Positions 1-9,299 of a stretch of DNA of 43,331 nt are shown here, in pieces (the first letter of the stretch is position 1; every line of letters starts with the position of its first letter). The stretch covers positions 1-43,331 of the forward strand of contig CAIMWS010000208.1 in NCBI GenBank assembly GCA_903845125.1. Reading direction: 5' to 3'. Source of the DNA: an uncultured Verrucomicrobiota bacterium. GTDB lineage: Bacteria; Verrucomicrobiota; Verrucomicrobiia; Limisphaerales; UBA1319. Below the pieces are notes generated by a model that saw nothing but the letters and a program-made list of their open reading frames with translations, was not told the origin of the DNA and ran no database searches. Both the position numbers and the translations under genes were made by a program.

Positions 1-606
1 AAATCAAATTCTTGTGAAGGTGAATACAACCAATGAAATGCTCAACAAGAGCTAACCAAGGAAACGAAGTTATGAATCCAAATAAACGGTGTGATCAATC
101 ATCTTTCCTTGCTTCATTTTCTTCGTTGCCTTCTGTTCCCCAGTATTAGGCATTTTGAAACTATTCAGGTCACTGAAGAAAGAAGGCGATATATCAGTGG
201 ATTACGTGGGTGCGGGTGCTGGCATGTTGGGCATGAAGGACTGGCCGGTAATCAGTTGGTGACAGGCATCCCGAAGGTTTTGGCCTTGTTTGCGGCCACC
301 GAAAACTGCGCCAACCGGTGAGCAACTGGGCCCGACTGCGAAAAAACACTTGCCGCAAAGGCCCCATCCATTACTCAATTGGCGCAATTTATGCCTGAAT
401 TACTTGACGGCATTGCCCCTTAGCCACGCAAGTGGCCCGGGAAGCGGAGGACGAGGCAACCGGCAAGTCCGTCCTGGCTTGGCTTTGGGAGCTTGCCGTT
501 TCGTCCTGAACAAACCCCTGAAGGGGATGCCCTGGATTCCCTTGCCGGCTGGCCCACAAAAAGGCGCCGCCAGCATTTCCCTCGCCCATTCCTGGACCGG
601 GCCGGG
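1..606. other. Intergenic stretch, no convincing gene
   Basis: The first ~180 bases are clearly AT-richer than the rest of the window, after which composition returns to the local GC-rich norm. One plus frame is open from base 2 to a TAA at 53-55 and would encode a 17-residue C-terminal tail (NQILVKVNTTNEMLNKS); this may be the end of a gene lying off the left edge, but it is too short to name. Open frames at 290-661 (plus) and 202-387 or 389-589 (minus) have no recognisable domain or protein-like pattern. A weak CCCCT/AGGGG stem near 515-526, followed on the minus strand by TTTGTT, could terminate the efflux operon but is very short. Confidence 0.5.
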
Positions 607-2049
607 CTACTTTTGGGCGTTGCTGGAATGCTCGAGCCAGCCGCCGCCCAATACTTTGTAGAGGGTGACCAGGTTGGCCAGGCGGGCGTACCGGGTTTCG
701 ATCAAGCCCCGCTGGGCGGCGTATAGATCCTGCTGCGCCAGCAGCACAGCCTGGTAGCTGTCCACGCCGTTGCGGTACCGCATCTCCGCGAGCTGAAAGC
801 GTTTTTGCTGCGCCTCGGCGAGGGCTTCCTGGGCGGCCAGTTGCTCTCCCATCAGCTGGCGGACGGCCAGGGCGTCGGCCACCTCGCGGAAGGCGGTTTG
901 GATGGCTTTCTCATACTGGGCCACCTGGATCAATCGGTTGGCCTTGGCAGCGGCCAGCCCGGCGAGATTCCGGCCGCCGGTGAAAATCGGGAAGCTGATC
1001 TGCGGGGAAAAATTCCACGTGCTGGAAGGGCCGGTGAACAGGTTCGACAAATCCACGCTGGCGGTGCCCCCCGAACCGGTCAACAGGATCTTGGGGAAGA
1101 ACGCGGCGCGGGCGGCGCCCAGGCTGGCGTTGGCGGCCTTGAGTCCGTGCTCGGCGCCCAGGATGTCCGGGCGTTTTTGCAGCAGGTCGGAAGGCAGGCC
1201 CGGCTGGAGGTCGGCGATCAAGCTTTGAGCGATGAGCGGGAGCGGAGCGGGCAGATCCTCCGGCAGGGGGCAGCCGATCAACAGCACCAGCGCGTTGCCG
1301 GCCAGGATCCGCAGTTGGTTGAACAGGGAGAGGCTGACGCGGGCGGTTTGCACCTGGGTTTCGGCGAGGCGCAGATCCAGCTCGGAGGAATCCCCCGCCT
1401 CGAAGCGGTGGCGGGTCAGCTCGCAGGCGGATTTCACGGAAGCCAGGGTTTGGCGGGCCAGGTCGAGCTGGGCATCCAGGCTGCGCAGGTTCAAGTATTG
1501 GCTGGCGACCTCGGCCACCAGGGCGATATGGGCGCTCTGGCGGGCCTGGCCCGTGGCAAAGTAAGTCTGGAGCGCCTGCTGGCTGAGGCTGCGGACCCGC
1601 CCGAACAAATCCAACTCATAGGAAGTCACCCCCACGCTGGCCTGGAATTGATTGACCGTGGCGGCGTCGGTCGAGCCGCGCAAATCGCCCGGGATACGCT
1701 GCCGGGATCCGCCGGCGCCGGCATTCACGCCGGGGAACAGGTCCGAGGTGGCAATGCGGTACTGGGCGCGCACCTGCTCCACCCGCAGGACCGCCACCCG
1801 GAGGTCGCGGTTGTTTTCCAGCGCCAGCTGGATGAGGCGCTGCAGGGCGGGATCGGCGTAAAACTCCCGCCAGCCCACGCTGCTGGCGGACTCGCCGGAG
1901 ACGGGCGTCCTGGCGCCGGAATCCGCGCCGGCGCCCACTGCGGGCCAATCCTGGGCGGCGGGTGACGCGGGGCGCTGGTATTTGGGCTCGAGGGTGCAAC
2001 CGGCCAGCAGGCAGGTGAGACCGGCGGCATAGAGATATCGGTTTTTCAT
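607..2049 (-). CDS. RND efflux outer-membrane channel lipoprotein (TolC/OprM/NodT family)
   Basis: 480 residues; forms the outer-membrane duct of a tripartite drug or solvent efflux pump. The start is set at MKNRYLYAAGLTCLLAGC because this gives a lipoprotein signal with lipobox LAGC and acylated Cys18; the upstream in-frame extension overlaps the pump gene and looks non-coding. After the lipobox comes TLEPKYQRP, typical of OprM/NodT proteins, then two internally similar halves, each with long helices (for example around AHIALVAEVASQYLNL, with RYRNGVDSYQAVLLAQQDLY near the end) and beta-barrel strands. It is the last gene of the operon, 10 bases after the pump stop codon, and completes the regulator-adaptor-pump-channel set. 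The family assignment is secure; the substrate cannot be read from sequence. Confidence 0.95.
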   Translation of the reverse strand: MKNRYLYAAGLTCLLAGCTLEPKYQRPASPAAQDWPAVGAGADSGARTPVSGESASSVGWREFYADPALQRLIQLALENNRDLRVAVLRVEQVRAQYRIATSDLFPGVNAGAGGSRQRIPGDLRGSTDAATVNQFQASVGVTSYELDLFGRVRSLSQQALQTYFATGQARQSAHIALVAEVASQYLNLRSLDAQLDLARQTLASVKSACELTRHRFEAGDSSELDLRLAETQVQTARVSLSLFNQLRILAGNALVLLIGCPLPEDLPAPLPLIAQSLIADLQPGLPSDLLQKRPDILGAEHGLKAANASLGAARAAFFPKILLTGSGGTASVDLSNLFTGPSSTWNFSPQISFPIFTGGRNLAGLAAAKANRLIQVAQYEKAIQTAFREVADALAVRQLMGEQLAAQEALAEAQQKRFQLAEMRYRNGVDSYQAVLLAQQDLYAAQRGLIETRYARLANLVTLYKVLGGGWLEHSSNAQK

Positions 2050-2059
2050 GTTTCGTGGA

Positions 2060-5000
2060 TCAGTGGCTGGGTTCGGGCCGGTCAGCGGCGTGGGCCTGGG
2101 CGGCTTCCGCGCGCACATGGTCAAAGTGAGACACGTGCTTGAAGATGCGCCGGGTGACTACATAAAAGACGGGCACCAGGAAGATCGCCAGCACCGTGGC
2201 CGACAACATCCCGCCGGCCACCCCGGTGCCGATGGCGTTCTGGCTGGCGGAGCCGGCGCCGGTGCTGAGGGCCAGCGGCAGCACGCCCAGGATGAAGGCG
2301 AAGGAGGTCATCAAGATGGGCCGCAGCCGCAAATGCACAGCCTCAAGGGTGGCCTCGATCAGGCCTTTGCCCTGCATTTGCAGCTCCTTGGCGTACTCGA
2401 TGATCAGGATCGCGTTCTTGGTGGAAAGCCCGATCGTGGCCAGCAGCCCGACCTTGAAGTAAACGTCGTTGGGCAGGGCGCGGAAAGTGGCGGCCAGCAA
2501 GGCGCCGAGCACGCCCAGCGGCACCACCATCAACACCGCCATGGGAATGGACCAGCTCTCATAAAGAGCGGCCAGGCAGAGGAATACCACCAGCAGCGAC
2601 AAGGTGTAAAGCATGGGCGCCTGGGCACCCGAAAGCCGCTCCTCGTAGGATTGGCCGCTCCATTCGTAGCCAAACCCCTTGGGCAACTTTTTGGCCAGGT
2701 CTTCCATGGCCAGCATGGACTCGCCGGAGCTGACCCCGGGGGGCGTGGCCCCCACCAGCTCCAGGGAGGGGAAGCCGTTGTAGCGCTGCAGCTGCGGGGA
2801 GCCATACACCCAGCTCTGCGTGGTGAAGGCCGAGAGCGGCACCATCGTGCCCTTGGCATTGCGCACGAACACCCGGCCCACGTCGTCTGGCAGCATGCGG
2901 TAGGGTGCATCCAGCTGCATGATCACGCGCTGGACGCGGCTGCCGTTGATGAAATTGTTCACGTATTCGGAACCGAAGCTGGAGGCCAGAACTCCGTTCA
3001 CATCCGACAGGGACACGCCGAGGGCGCTGGCTTTATCCTGATCCACTTCGATCTTGATCTGGGGGGTGTCCTCCAAGCCTTGCGGGCGCATCCCCATGAT
3101 GAAGCGGTTCGTGGAGCCCATGCCGAGCAGCTGATTGCGCGCCTCCATGAGCTTCTCGTGACCCAAACCGGCCAGGTCCTGGAGCTGGAAGTCGAACCCG
3201 GAGGACATGCCCAGTTCGGCGATGGGCGGCGGGTTGATGGCGAAGATGATCGCGTCCTTGATGCCGGCAAAGGCCATGAACGCGCGGCCGATGATGGCCT
3301 GCACCCGGTGCTCCTTGCCTTTGCGCTCGCTCCAATCCTTGAGGCGCACGAACGCCAGGGCGTTGTTCTGCCCCCGGCCGTTGAAGCTGAAGCCGCTGAC
3401 CGTGATATAGCTCAACACCTCCGGCTGCTTGCTGAAAAAGCTCTCCACCTGCTTGATCACCTGCAACGCCCGCTCCTGGGTGGCCCCGACCGGCAGGCTG
3501 ATGCTCGTGATGAGGTATCCCTGGTCCTCCTCCGGCAGGAACGACGAAGGCAGGCGCAGGTAGAGCCAGGCCACACCCGCGATGATCACCGCGTAAATCA
3601 CCAGGTAGTAGCCGGCCTTTTTCAGGATCACCGCCACCCAGCCCTGGTATTGACGGGTGCTGCGGGCAAATCCGCGGTTGAACCAGCCAAAAAAGCCGGT
3701 TTTCTCATGCTTATGCCCCTTGGGAACCGGCAGCAGCAGCGTGGCGCACAGCGAAGGGGTCAGCGACATGGCCAGGAACACCGAAAACAGCATCGACGAA
3801 ACCAGCGACATGGAGAACTGGCGGTAGATCGTGCCGGCCGATCCCTTGAAAAAGGCCATCGGGATGAAAACGGCCGTGAGCACCAGCGTGATGCCAATCA
3901 GCGCGCCGGTGATCTGGCTCATGGCCTTGCGCGTGGCTTCCCGGGGCGGGAGGCCCTCCTCGCTCATGATGCGCTCGACGTTTTCCACCACCACGATGGC
4001 GTCGTCCACCAGGATGCCGATGGCCAGCACCATGCCGAACATGGTGAGCACATTGATCGAATACCCCAGCGCAAACATGGTGGCGAAGGTGCCCAGGAGG
4101 GCGATCGGCACCACGATCGTGGGGATGAGCGTGGCCCGGAAGTTCTGGAGGAACAATAGCATCACCAGGAACACCAGCCCCACCGCCTCCACGAGGGTCT
4201 TGATGACTTCCTCGATCGAGATCCGGATGAAGGTGGAGGTGTCCAGCGGGTAATCCACGCGCACTCCCGGCGGGAAAAAGCGGGCCAACTCCTCCACCTT
4301 GGCGCGCACCGCGTCGGCGGTGGTGAGCGCGTTGGCGGAGGGGGAGAGCTTCACCGCCACCGCGGCGGAAGGGAAGCCGTTCACGCGGGCCTGGGTGGTG
4401 TAATCCTGGCCGCCCAGCTCCACGCGGGCCACATCCTTCAAGAACACCCGAGAGCCATCCGGGTTGACCCGCAGCAGGATTTCCTCGAATTCCTTGACGG
4501 TGCGCAGGGTGGTCCGGCCTTGCAGGGTGATGTTCAGCTGCTGCCCGGGCACCGCCGGCCGGGACCCGAGCTGGCCCACCGGCACCTGCGTATTTTGGGC
4601 CTGTACGGCCCGGCTCACATCCTCCGGCACCATGCCGAAGCTGTTCAATTTCTGGGGATTCAGCCAGATCCGCATGGCATTCTGCGTGCCGAACATCATG
4701 GCCTCACCCACGCCGGACACCCGGCGGATCGGGTCCAGAACGCTGGAGGCGATGTAGTTGCCCAGGCCTATTTCATCCAGGCTGCCGTCGGGGGAGGACA
4801 GCGTGAAAAACATCATGAAATTGCGCGTCGCTTTCGCCACCACCACCCCCTGTAGCTGCACCGTCTGCGGCAGGCTCGGCGTGGCCAGCTGGACCTTGTT
4901 CTGCACCTGCACCTGGGCGATGTCCGGATCGGTGCCGGGCTGGAAAAACAGGGTCACTGTCGACAGACCGGCAGAATCGCTGCTGGAGGACATGTAGAGC

Positions 5001-5224
5001 AGGTTGTCGATGCCGCTCATCTGCTGCTCGAGCACGGAGGTCACCGTATCCTGCAGCGTCTCCGCGGAGGCCCCGGCGTAAGCCGCGGCGACGGAGATGG
5101 ACGGCGGCGCCACTGAGGGGTATTGGGCCACCGGCAAATGGGTGATGGACAGGGTGCCCAAAACCATGATGAGGATGGAGACCACCCAGGCAAAAACCGG
5201 GCGGTCGATGAAAAATCGAGCCAT
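2060..5224 (-). CDS. RND multidrug efflux pump, inner-membrane transporter (AcrB/MexB, HAE1 family)
   Basis: 1054 residues, the usual length for AcrB-type pumps. It exports hydrophobic compounds from periplasm or membrane through the outer channel, driven by protons. The start is placed at [13 protein letters not shown], the classical HAE1 N-terminus; 55 in-frame codons upstream overlap the adaptor gene and are discarded. The proton-relay Asp pair D407-D408 sits in [16 protein letters not shown] at exactly the AcrB position, and the matching Lys of TM10 is in [16 protein letters not shown]. Two six-helix halves with large periplasmic loops are evident, including the turn LPEEDQGYL and a second-half docking region. 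The gene begins 13 bases after the adaptor stop, so the two are probably co-translated. No truncation or frameshift is seen. Confidence 0.97.
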   Translation of the reverse strand: MARFFIDRPVFAWVVSILIMVLGTLSITHLPVAQYPSVAPPSISVAAAYAGASAETLQDTVTSVLEQQMSGIDNLLYMSSSSDSAGLSTVTLFFQPGTDPDIAQVQVQNKVQLATPSLPQTVQLQGVVVAKATRNFMMFFTLSSPDGSLDEIGLGNYIASSVLDPIRRVSGVGEAMMFGTQNAMRIWLNPQKLNSFGMVPEDVSRAVQAQNTQVPVGQLGSRPAVPGQQLNITLQGRTTLRTVKEFEEILLRVNPDGSRVFLKDVARVELGGQDYTTQARVNGFPSAAVAVKLSPSANALTTADAVRAKVEELARFFPPGVRVDYPLDTSTFIRISIEEVIKTLVEAVGLVFLVMLLFLQNFRATLIPTIVVPIALLGTFATMFALGYSINVLTMFGMVLAIGILVDDAIVVVENVERIMSEEGLPPREATRKAMSQITGALIGITLVLTAVFIPMAFFKGSAGTIYRQFSMSLVSSMLFSVFLAMSLTPSLCATLLLPVPKGHKHEKTGFFGWFNRGFARSTRQYQGWVAVILKKAGYYLVIYAVIIAGVAWLYLRLPSSFLPEEDQGYLITSISLPVGATQERALQVIKQVESFFSKQPEVLSYITVSGFSFNGRGQNNALAFVRLKDWSERKGKEHRVQAIIGRAFMAFAGIKDAIIFAINPPPIAELGMSSGFDFQLQDLAGLGHEKLMEARNQLLGMGSTNRFIMGMRPQGLEDTPQIKIEVDQDKASALGVSLSDVNGVLASSFGSEYVNNFINGSRVQRVIMQLDAPYRMLPDDVGRVFVRNAKGTMVPLSAFTTQSWVYGSPQLQRYNGFPSLELVGATPPGVSSGESMLAMEDLAKKLPKGFGYEWSGQSYEERLSGAQAPMLYTLSLLVVFLCLAALYESWSIPMAVLMVVPLGVLGALLAATFRALPNDVYFKVGLLATIGLSTKNAILIIEYAKELQMQGKGLIEATLEAVHLRLRPILMTSFAFILGVLPLALSTGAGSASQNAIGTGVAGGMLSATVLAIFLVPVFYVVTRRIFKHVSHFDHVRAEAAQAHAADRPEPSH

Positions 5225-5237
5225 GGCAGTGTCCTCT

Positions 5238-6452
5238 CTAAATCCTGGGATTCCCGCCCGCGGATGCGGTGGGAGCCGGCACGAAAGGCACGGGCTTGAC
5301 GGCCATGCCCGGGCCCACCTTCTGCAGCCCCTCCATGATGATCCGCTCCCCGGCCTTGAGGCCGCTGGTGACCACCCACTGGTTGCCAACTGCCGAGCCG
5401 ATCTGGATGGGCCTCAGCTCCACCGTGTTGTCCCCCTTGACCAACAGCACGCTGGCGCTGCCCGCAGCGCCCCGCGACACCGCCCGCTGCGGCACCGTGA
5501 TGGCCTCCTGGTTGACGGCCTGCTCCAGCCGCGCGCGGGCAAACATGCCCGGCAGCAGCCACCGGCCCGGGTTGGGGAACTCCGCCCGCAAAGTCACCAT
5601 GCCCGTGGTGGGATCCACGCTGATGTCCGAAAACAGCAGGCGGCCGGCCTGGGGATACACGCTGCCATCCTCCAGGAGCAGGGTCACCCGCGCCTCACCC
5701 GCGGCAGCGCTTTTCAGGCTCCCGCTTTCGAGGGCGCGGCGCAGGCGCAACAGCTCGGTGCTCGACTGCGTGAAATCGAAATAGATGGGGTCCAGCTGCT
5801 GGATCACGGCCAGCAGCGTGGTGGCCCCCTGCCCCACCAGGGCGCCCTCGGTCATCATGGCCTTGCCAATCCGCCCCGCGATGGGGGCGGTCACCGTCGC
5901 ATAGCCCAGGTTCAGGTCGGCGGCTTCCACGGCGGCCTGGGCGGCCTGCACCTCGGCCTGGCCCTGCAGCACGGCGGCGGTGGCATCGTCATAGCTTTGC
6001 TTGCTCACCGCATTGACCTCCACCAGCGACTTGTAGCGGTTGGCCTTCGCCTCCGCCTGCTTCAGGCCGGCGTCCGCCCGCGCCAGGTTGGCTTTGGCGC
6101 TGTTCAGCGTGGCCTGCAGCGGGGCGGGATCGATCTGGAACAGCACCTCCCCGGCTTTGACATCGGCCCCTTCCTTGAACAATTGCTTCAGCAGGATCCC
6201 CGGAACCCGGGCACGCACCTCGGCGATCCGGACGGCATCGATCCGACCGGGCAGCTCGTTGATGATCGGCAGCGGGGCGGAGACCACTTCCATGACCCCC
6301 ACCTCCGGGGGCGGGCCGGACCGCATGCCCATGCCGGGCGGGCCGCCGCCGGGACCGCCAGTGGGGGAGGATCGGTTACATCCAGCCAGCAGGCAGATGG
6401 CCAGGCAGCCTGGCAGCCATAAGCTGGTTTTCAAATGAAGGGTTTGGCTCAT
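5238..6452 (-). CDS. RND efflux periplasmic adaptor, lipoprotein (AcrA/MexA family)
   Basis: 404 residues. It bridges pump and outer-membrane channel in the periplasm. The start [16 protein letters not shown] gives a lipoprotein signal ending LLAGC (Cys25), followed by a Gly/Pro-rich linker ([16 protein letters not shown]). The lipoyl-like half motif around [20 protein letters not shown], a helical hairpin ([14 protein letters not shown]), the second lipoyl half ([19 protein letters not shown]) and the beta-barrel ([19 protein letters not shown]) occur in family order. Its ATG overlaps the TGA of the upstream TetR gene (ATGA), so expression is tied to the regulator. Longer in-frame extensions overlap the regulator and are rejected. 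Confidence 0.96.
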   Translation of the reverse strand: MSQTLHLKTSLWLPGCLAICLLAGCNRSSPTGGPGGGPPGMGMRSGPPPEVGVMEVVSAPLPIINELPGRIDAVRIAEVRARVPGILLKQLFKEGADVKAGEVLFQIDPAPLQATLNSAKANLARADAGLKQAEAKANRYKSLVEVNAVSKQSYDDATAAVLQGQAEVQAAQAAVEAADLNLGYATVTAPIAGRIGKAMMTEGALVGQGATTLLAVIQQLDPIYFDFTQSSTELLRLRRALESGSLKSAAAGEARVTLLLEDGSVYPQAGRLLFSDISVDPTTGMVTLRAEFPNPGRWLLPGMFARARLEQAVNQEAITVPQRAVSRGAAGSASVLLVKGDNTVELRPIQIGSAVGNQWVVTSGLKAGERIIMEGLQKVGPGMAVKPVPFVPAPTASAGGNPRI

Positions 6453-7195
6453 AAAATCGTTTCTGTGTTCATCATATGGACCGCGCTGTTGTTCAGTCCT
6501 TCGGCCCGGGCCCCGCCAGCCGGGTGGAGCGGGGCGGGGGCCGGCGCCTGCCGGTCCCGCAGCGGCCGGAAACCGGCTGCAAAAAAATCGAGCATGTGCC
6601 GGGCCGCGGCGACCGGATCCGCCAGGGTGCAGGTGCCCTGGCTGGCGGCCTCCAGGCGGCCCGGGCTGCACAAAATGAACCCGATGGCGCCCCAGACAAA
6701 CTCCAGGCGCCAGTAAAGCTCGGGCTCCAGCGCCTCCGGCAGGCTCGCTTTAAACGCCGCCATGAACTCCGCCTGCATCTCCGAAAACATTTGCGCCACC
6801 AACTGCTGGCAGGCGGCATCCGGCTCCGCCACGATGCGCCCGATCAACCGCTGGGCCGGCGACCGCTGGGGACCGGCTTGCGCGGCATGCACCAAGGGCG
6901 GCAAAACGATCGCTTCCAGGATTTTCTCCACCGCCAGCGGCTGGCCCGGGCTTTCCGCTGCGGCATTGTGCAGCAGCTCCAAGTGCCGTTTCCGCAGCGG
7001 TTCCAGACGGCGCTCCAGCACCGCCTTGAACAAGCCTTCCTTGGATCCGAAATAGTAATGAGCCGACGCCAGGTTTGCGCCCGCGCTGGCGGCTATCTGG
7101 CGCAGGGAAGCCCCGGCGTAGCCCAGCGTGGCGAAAGCCTCCTCCGCCGCGTCCAATATCTGGGTCCGCCGGTCCAAGCCCTCGGTGCCGCTCAT
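6449..7195 (-). CDS. TetR-family repressor of the efflux operon (CecR/DUF1956-like)
   Basis: 248 residues. N-terminal TetR helix-turn-helix at about residues 29-53 (ASLRQIAASAGANLASAHYY, then FGSKEGLF). The C-terminal part, with LYWRLEFVWGAIGFIL, resembles the ligand domain of the CecR/YbiH (DUF1956) group; that subfamily call is from memory and less certain than TetR itself. The start is the ATG at 7195; a TTG one codon upstream is possible. It is the first gene of the efflux operon and overlaps the adaptor by four bases. A perfect palindrome AAACGTACGTTT lies 18-29 bases before the start codon, so autoregulation with derepression by a pump substrate is the obvious model. That regulation is inferred. 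Confidence 0.93.
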   Translation of the reverse strand: MSGTEGLDRRTQILDAAEEAFATLGYAGASLRQIAASAGANLASAHYYFGSKEGLFKAVLERRLEPLRKRHLELLHNAAAESPGQPLAVEKILEAIVLPPLVHAAQAGPQRSPAQRLIGRIVAEPDAACQQLVAQMFSEMQAEFMAAFKASLPEALEPELYWRLEFVWGAIGFILCSPGRLEAASQGTCTLADPVAAARHMLDFFAAGFRPLRDRQAPAPAPLHPAGGARAEGLNNSAVHMMNTETIL

Positions 7196-7212
7196 CAATC
7201 CATCCTTGAATA

Positions 7213-7224
7213 AAACGTACGTTT
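7213..7224. promoter_or_regulatory. Candidate TetR operator palindrome
   Basis: Perfect 12-base palindrome AAACGTACGTTT centred at 7218/7219, inside the leader of the TetR-efflux operon and ~10-20 bases downstream of the predicted start of transcription. TACG-centred palindromes of this form are common TetR-family operators. A protein bound here would block transcription of its own operon. Confidence 0.6.
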
Positions 7225-7240
7225 AAAACTGCCGTTCGAA

Positions 7241-7269
7241 AAACTACAGAACCATCCCCCAGGCGTCAA
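7241..7269 (-). promoter_or_regulatory. Candidate sigma-70-type promoter of the efflux operon
   Basis: Read on the minus strand, TTGACG (7269-7264), a 17-base spacer and TAGTTT (7246-7241). The -35 matches five of six consensus bases; the -10 is weak (three of six). The predicted transcript would start near 7234, just ahead of the operator palindrome. Confidence 0.35.
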
Positions 7270-7368
7270 CCGCAATTCCATCCATAATATATTACTTCCC
7301 GGCGGGCGGGCGGGCGTACGGCCGCCGGTTGGCGTGGCGGGCGGAGCGGAAGGCGGCCCGGGTTTGAA

Positions 7369-9168
7369 TTATCGGGCACTCAGCGTATTCGTCACGGTGA
7401 TGCCCTCAAGCTTGAGGCCTTGGGCGCCATCCAAGTCAATGCCCCGCTCCCGCACCACGGTCTCCATGACGTGCAGCCGGGGATCGCCGTTTTTCACGAA
7501 GATCCGGCGGGTGACCTCGTCATAGGTGAAGCCGTCCCATGGCTGGCCATCCCGAAGGATCTTTTTGGGCGGTGCGGGCAACGGAGCGGACCAACGGCCA
7601 CCGGCCTCACGGCGCCAGCCTTCAACCAGATCCGCCCCGCTGATGACCACCGCGTCACCTTTGACCGCGCTGATCACCACCCCGGTGGTTCGGGGCCGCA
7701 GCGTTTCGCGATAAAGGCCGGCCCGCAGGAGGATGGTCTCCCCTGGCCCGGCCACCGAGCAGGCGCGGGCCAGGCTGGCCAGCGGCACCGCCGGATACCC
7801 CCACGCCGGGGCGTCAGCAGCGGCGGGATGGCGGGGATCCACGTAATAGACATTGGGATATTCCAGCGCGCCGATGGTCGGACCCACGCGGCCCGGGCGG
7901 ATGGCCGGGCTGCCCGGGCGCAGGCGGAAATTCCGGTTGACCGCGTCCACAAACAACGGGTCCACGCCATTGAGGTTTTTTTCACCCGGCGCCGGCGCCG
8001 TGGCAAAGGTGACATTGTACTCGATCACCGGCCGGGCCGGGGTGAAATCCCGGTCCCCATCCACAATGGCCCGCTCGGCATAACAGAGGATGTTGCTGTG
8101 GATCAAACCGTTGGTGGATTCCCGTCCGCGCAGGCCAATGGCAGCCCAACGCACGGTGGCGATGGTATTGTTGCCGATCGTCACCCCCGGGGTCTGGATG
8201 ATGTCCGGCCCCCAGCCCCCGCTCAGGGCGGGATAATTGGCGGAGACGATATTGCCCCGAAATGACCAGTTCCGCACGCTGCCCGGGTGCGGGGCGCTTT
8301 CCACCATGCAAAACTGGTGGAAGTCGAAGCAGGCATTGTCCTCGAACACCAGATCCGTCGCGACCTCCCCGTTGACCGTGAACGTCTGAAGGCAATCGAC
8401 ATGGGCCACCCGGATCTCCGCCGAGGTGCTGCCATGATAATAGTTGCACCGCTGCAGGCAGCCCTTGCCGAAGAACCGGGTGTAATCGCAATCGTCAAAC
8501 CGGTTGCCCGGCGTGAACATGAACAGCCGACTTACCTCGTTGTGCTCCACCAGCCAATCCTCCCCGCCCAGCACGAAGCCATACTGGCAGTGATTGACCC
8601 GGTTGAAGGCGATCCGGTTGTGGGCCACCGCGGAGTAGTCCCGTGTCTGGCCATCCGGGGACGGCTGGCCCACGGTCCCGGCCACCGCGGTCATCATATC
8701 GTGGATGTAATTGTCCAGCACTTCGCAATGCTTGCCCCCCAGTTGGACCGCCACCGCCGGCTTCGTGGCGGTGATCTCAAAACCTTCCACACGGATATAG
8801 TCGGCCCGCAGATCGAAACCACCCACCACCGAGTGCCGCGGCATCGACCGCAGGGTGATCGGCCGGTGGTGCGCCCCACTGGTGACGACCAGAACCCGCT
8901 CCTCATACCGACCCGCCATGACCAAAACCGTGTCCCCCGGCTGGACCAGATCGGCAGCCGGCTGGATCGTCCTGAATGGCTTTTCCTCCGAACCGGGATT
9001 GGTGTCGGCCGCGCCCGGCGCGGCCTGGTCCACCACGTAGGTGGCCGCCCGCACCTGGGCCACTGCCATGGCCCCACCGAGGACGATCACCGGGATCAGG
9101 CTGGCGGTAGCCGGGAGTGAGCGTGGGAACCAGCGGAACGAGTTTCTGCTGCAGGTATTCAATATCAT
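7369..9168 (-). CDS. Secreted right-handed beta-helix protein (DUF1565/pectate-lyase-like fold)
   Basis: 599 residues. The start at 9168 is chosen because AGGA lies a suitable distance upstream; an ATG at 9192 has no such signal. A signal peptide is followed by processing around AVAQVRA. The mature chain opens with ATYVVDQAAPGAADTNPGSE and PFRTIQPAADLVQPGDTVLV, the DUF1565 pattern, then beta-helix rungs rich in N and H (VLDNYIHDM, VEHNEVSRLF, IIQTPGVTIGNNTI). A second DUF1565-like opening appears at VYYVDPRHPAAADAPAWGYP, then PGETILLRAGLYRETLRP. The fold suggests polysaccharide binding or cleavage, but no catalytic triad can be assigned. The chain ends abruptly at ITVTNTLSAR, where relatives would be expected to continue with more rungs. 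It is divergent from the aldolase gene, so the two may be co-regulated. Confidence 0.85.
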   Translation of the reverse strand: MILNTCSRNSFRWFPRSLPATASLIPVIVLGGAMAVAQVRAATYVVDQAAPGAADTNPGSEEKPFRTIQPAADLVQPGDTVLVMAGRYEERVLVVTSGAHHRPITLRSMPRHSVVGGFDLRADYIRVEGFEITATKPAVAVQLGGKHCEVLDNYIHDMMTAVAGTVGQPSPDGQTRDYSAVAHNRIAFNRVNHCQYGFVLGGEDWLVEHNEVSRLFMFTPGNRFDDCDYTRFFGKGCLQRCNYYHGSTSAEIRVAHVDCLQTFTVNGEVATDLVFEDNACFDFHQFCMVESAPHPGSVRNWSFRGNIVSANYPALSGGWGPDIIQTPGVTIGNNTIATVRWAAIGLRGRESTNGLIHSNILCYAERAIVDGDRDFTPARPVIEYNVTFATAPAPGEKNLNGVDPLFVDAVNRNFRLRPGSPAIRPGRVGPTIGALEYPNVYYVDPRHPAAADAPAWGYPAVPLASLARACSVAGPGETILLRAGLYRETLRPRTTGVVISAVKGDAVVISGADLVEGWRREAGGRWSAPLPAPPKKILRDGQPWDGFTYDEVTRRIFVKNGDPRLHVMETVVRERGIDLDGAQGLKLEGITVTNTLSAR

Positions 9169-9250
9169 CGGTTTTCCTGGTGGCCGGGCCATGCCGGGTA
9201 ATCTAAACCCACCCGGGGTGCGGTCAAGCCCGCCATCGCGGGCGCGGTGA

Positions 9251-9279
9251 TTGACTCAGGCACGGTTTTGGATGATAGT
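9251..9279 (+). promoter_or_regulatory. Candidate sigma-70-type promoter of the aldolase-YidR pair
   Basis: TTGACT (9251-9256), 17-base spacer, GATAGT (9274-9279): five of six and four of six consensus matches. The predicted start near 9286 leaves a short leader holding a strong Shine-Dalgarno AGGAAAGGA (9288-9296) before the ATG at 9300. Confidence 0.4.
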
Positions 9280-9299
9280 CAGTCTCCAGGAAAGGAACT

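Noticed and set aside
2048..4159. 703-codon plus-strand open frame
   Set aside because: Fully antisense to the RND pump and channel; composition rich in His, Gln and Gly with no domains, an effect of GC-rich codon use on the opposite strand.
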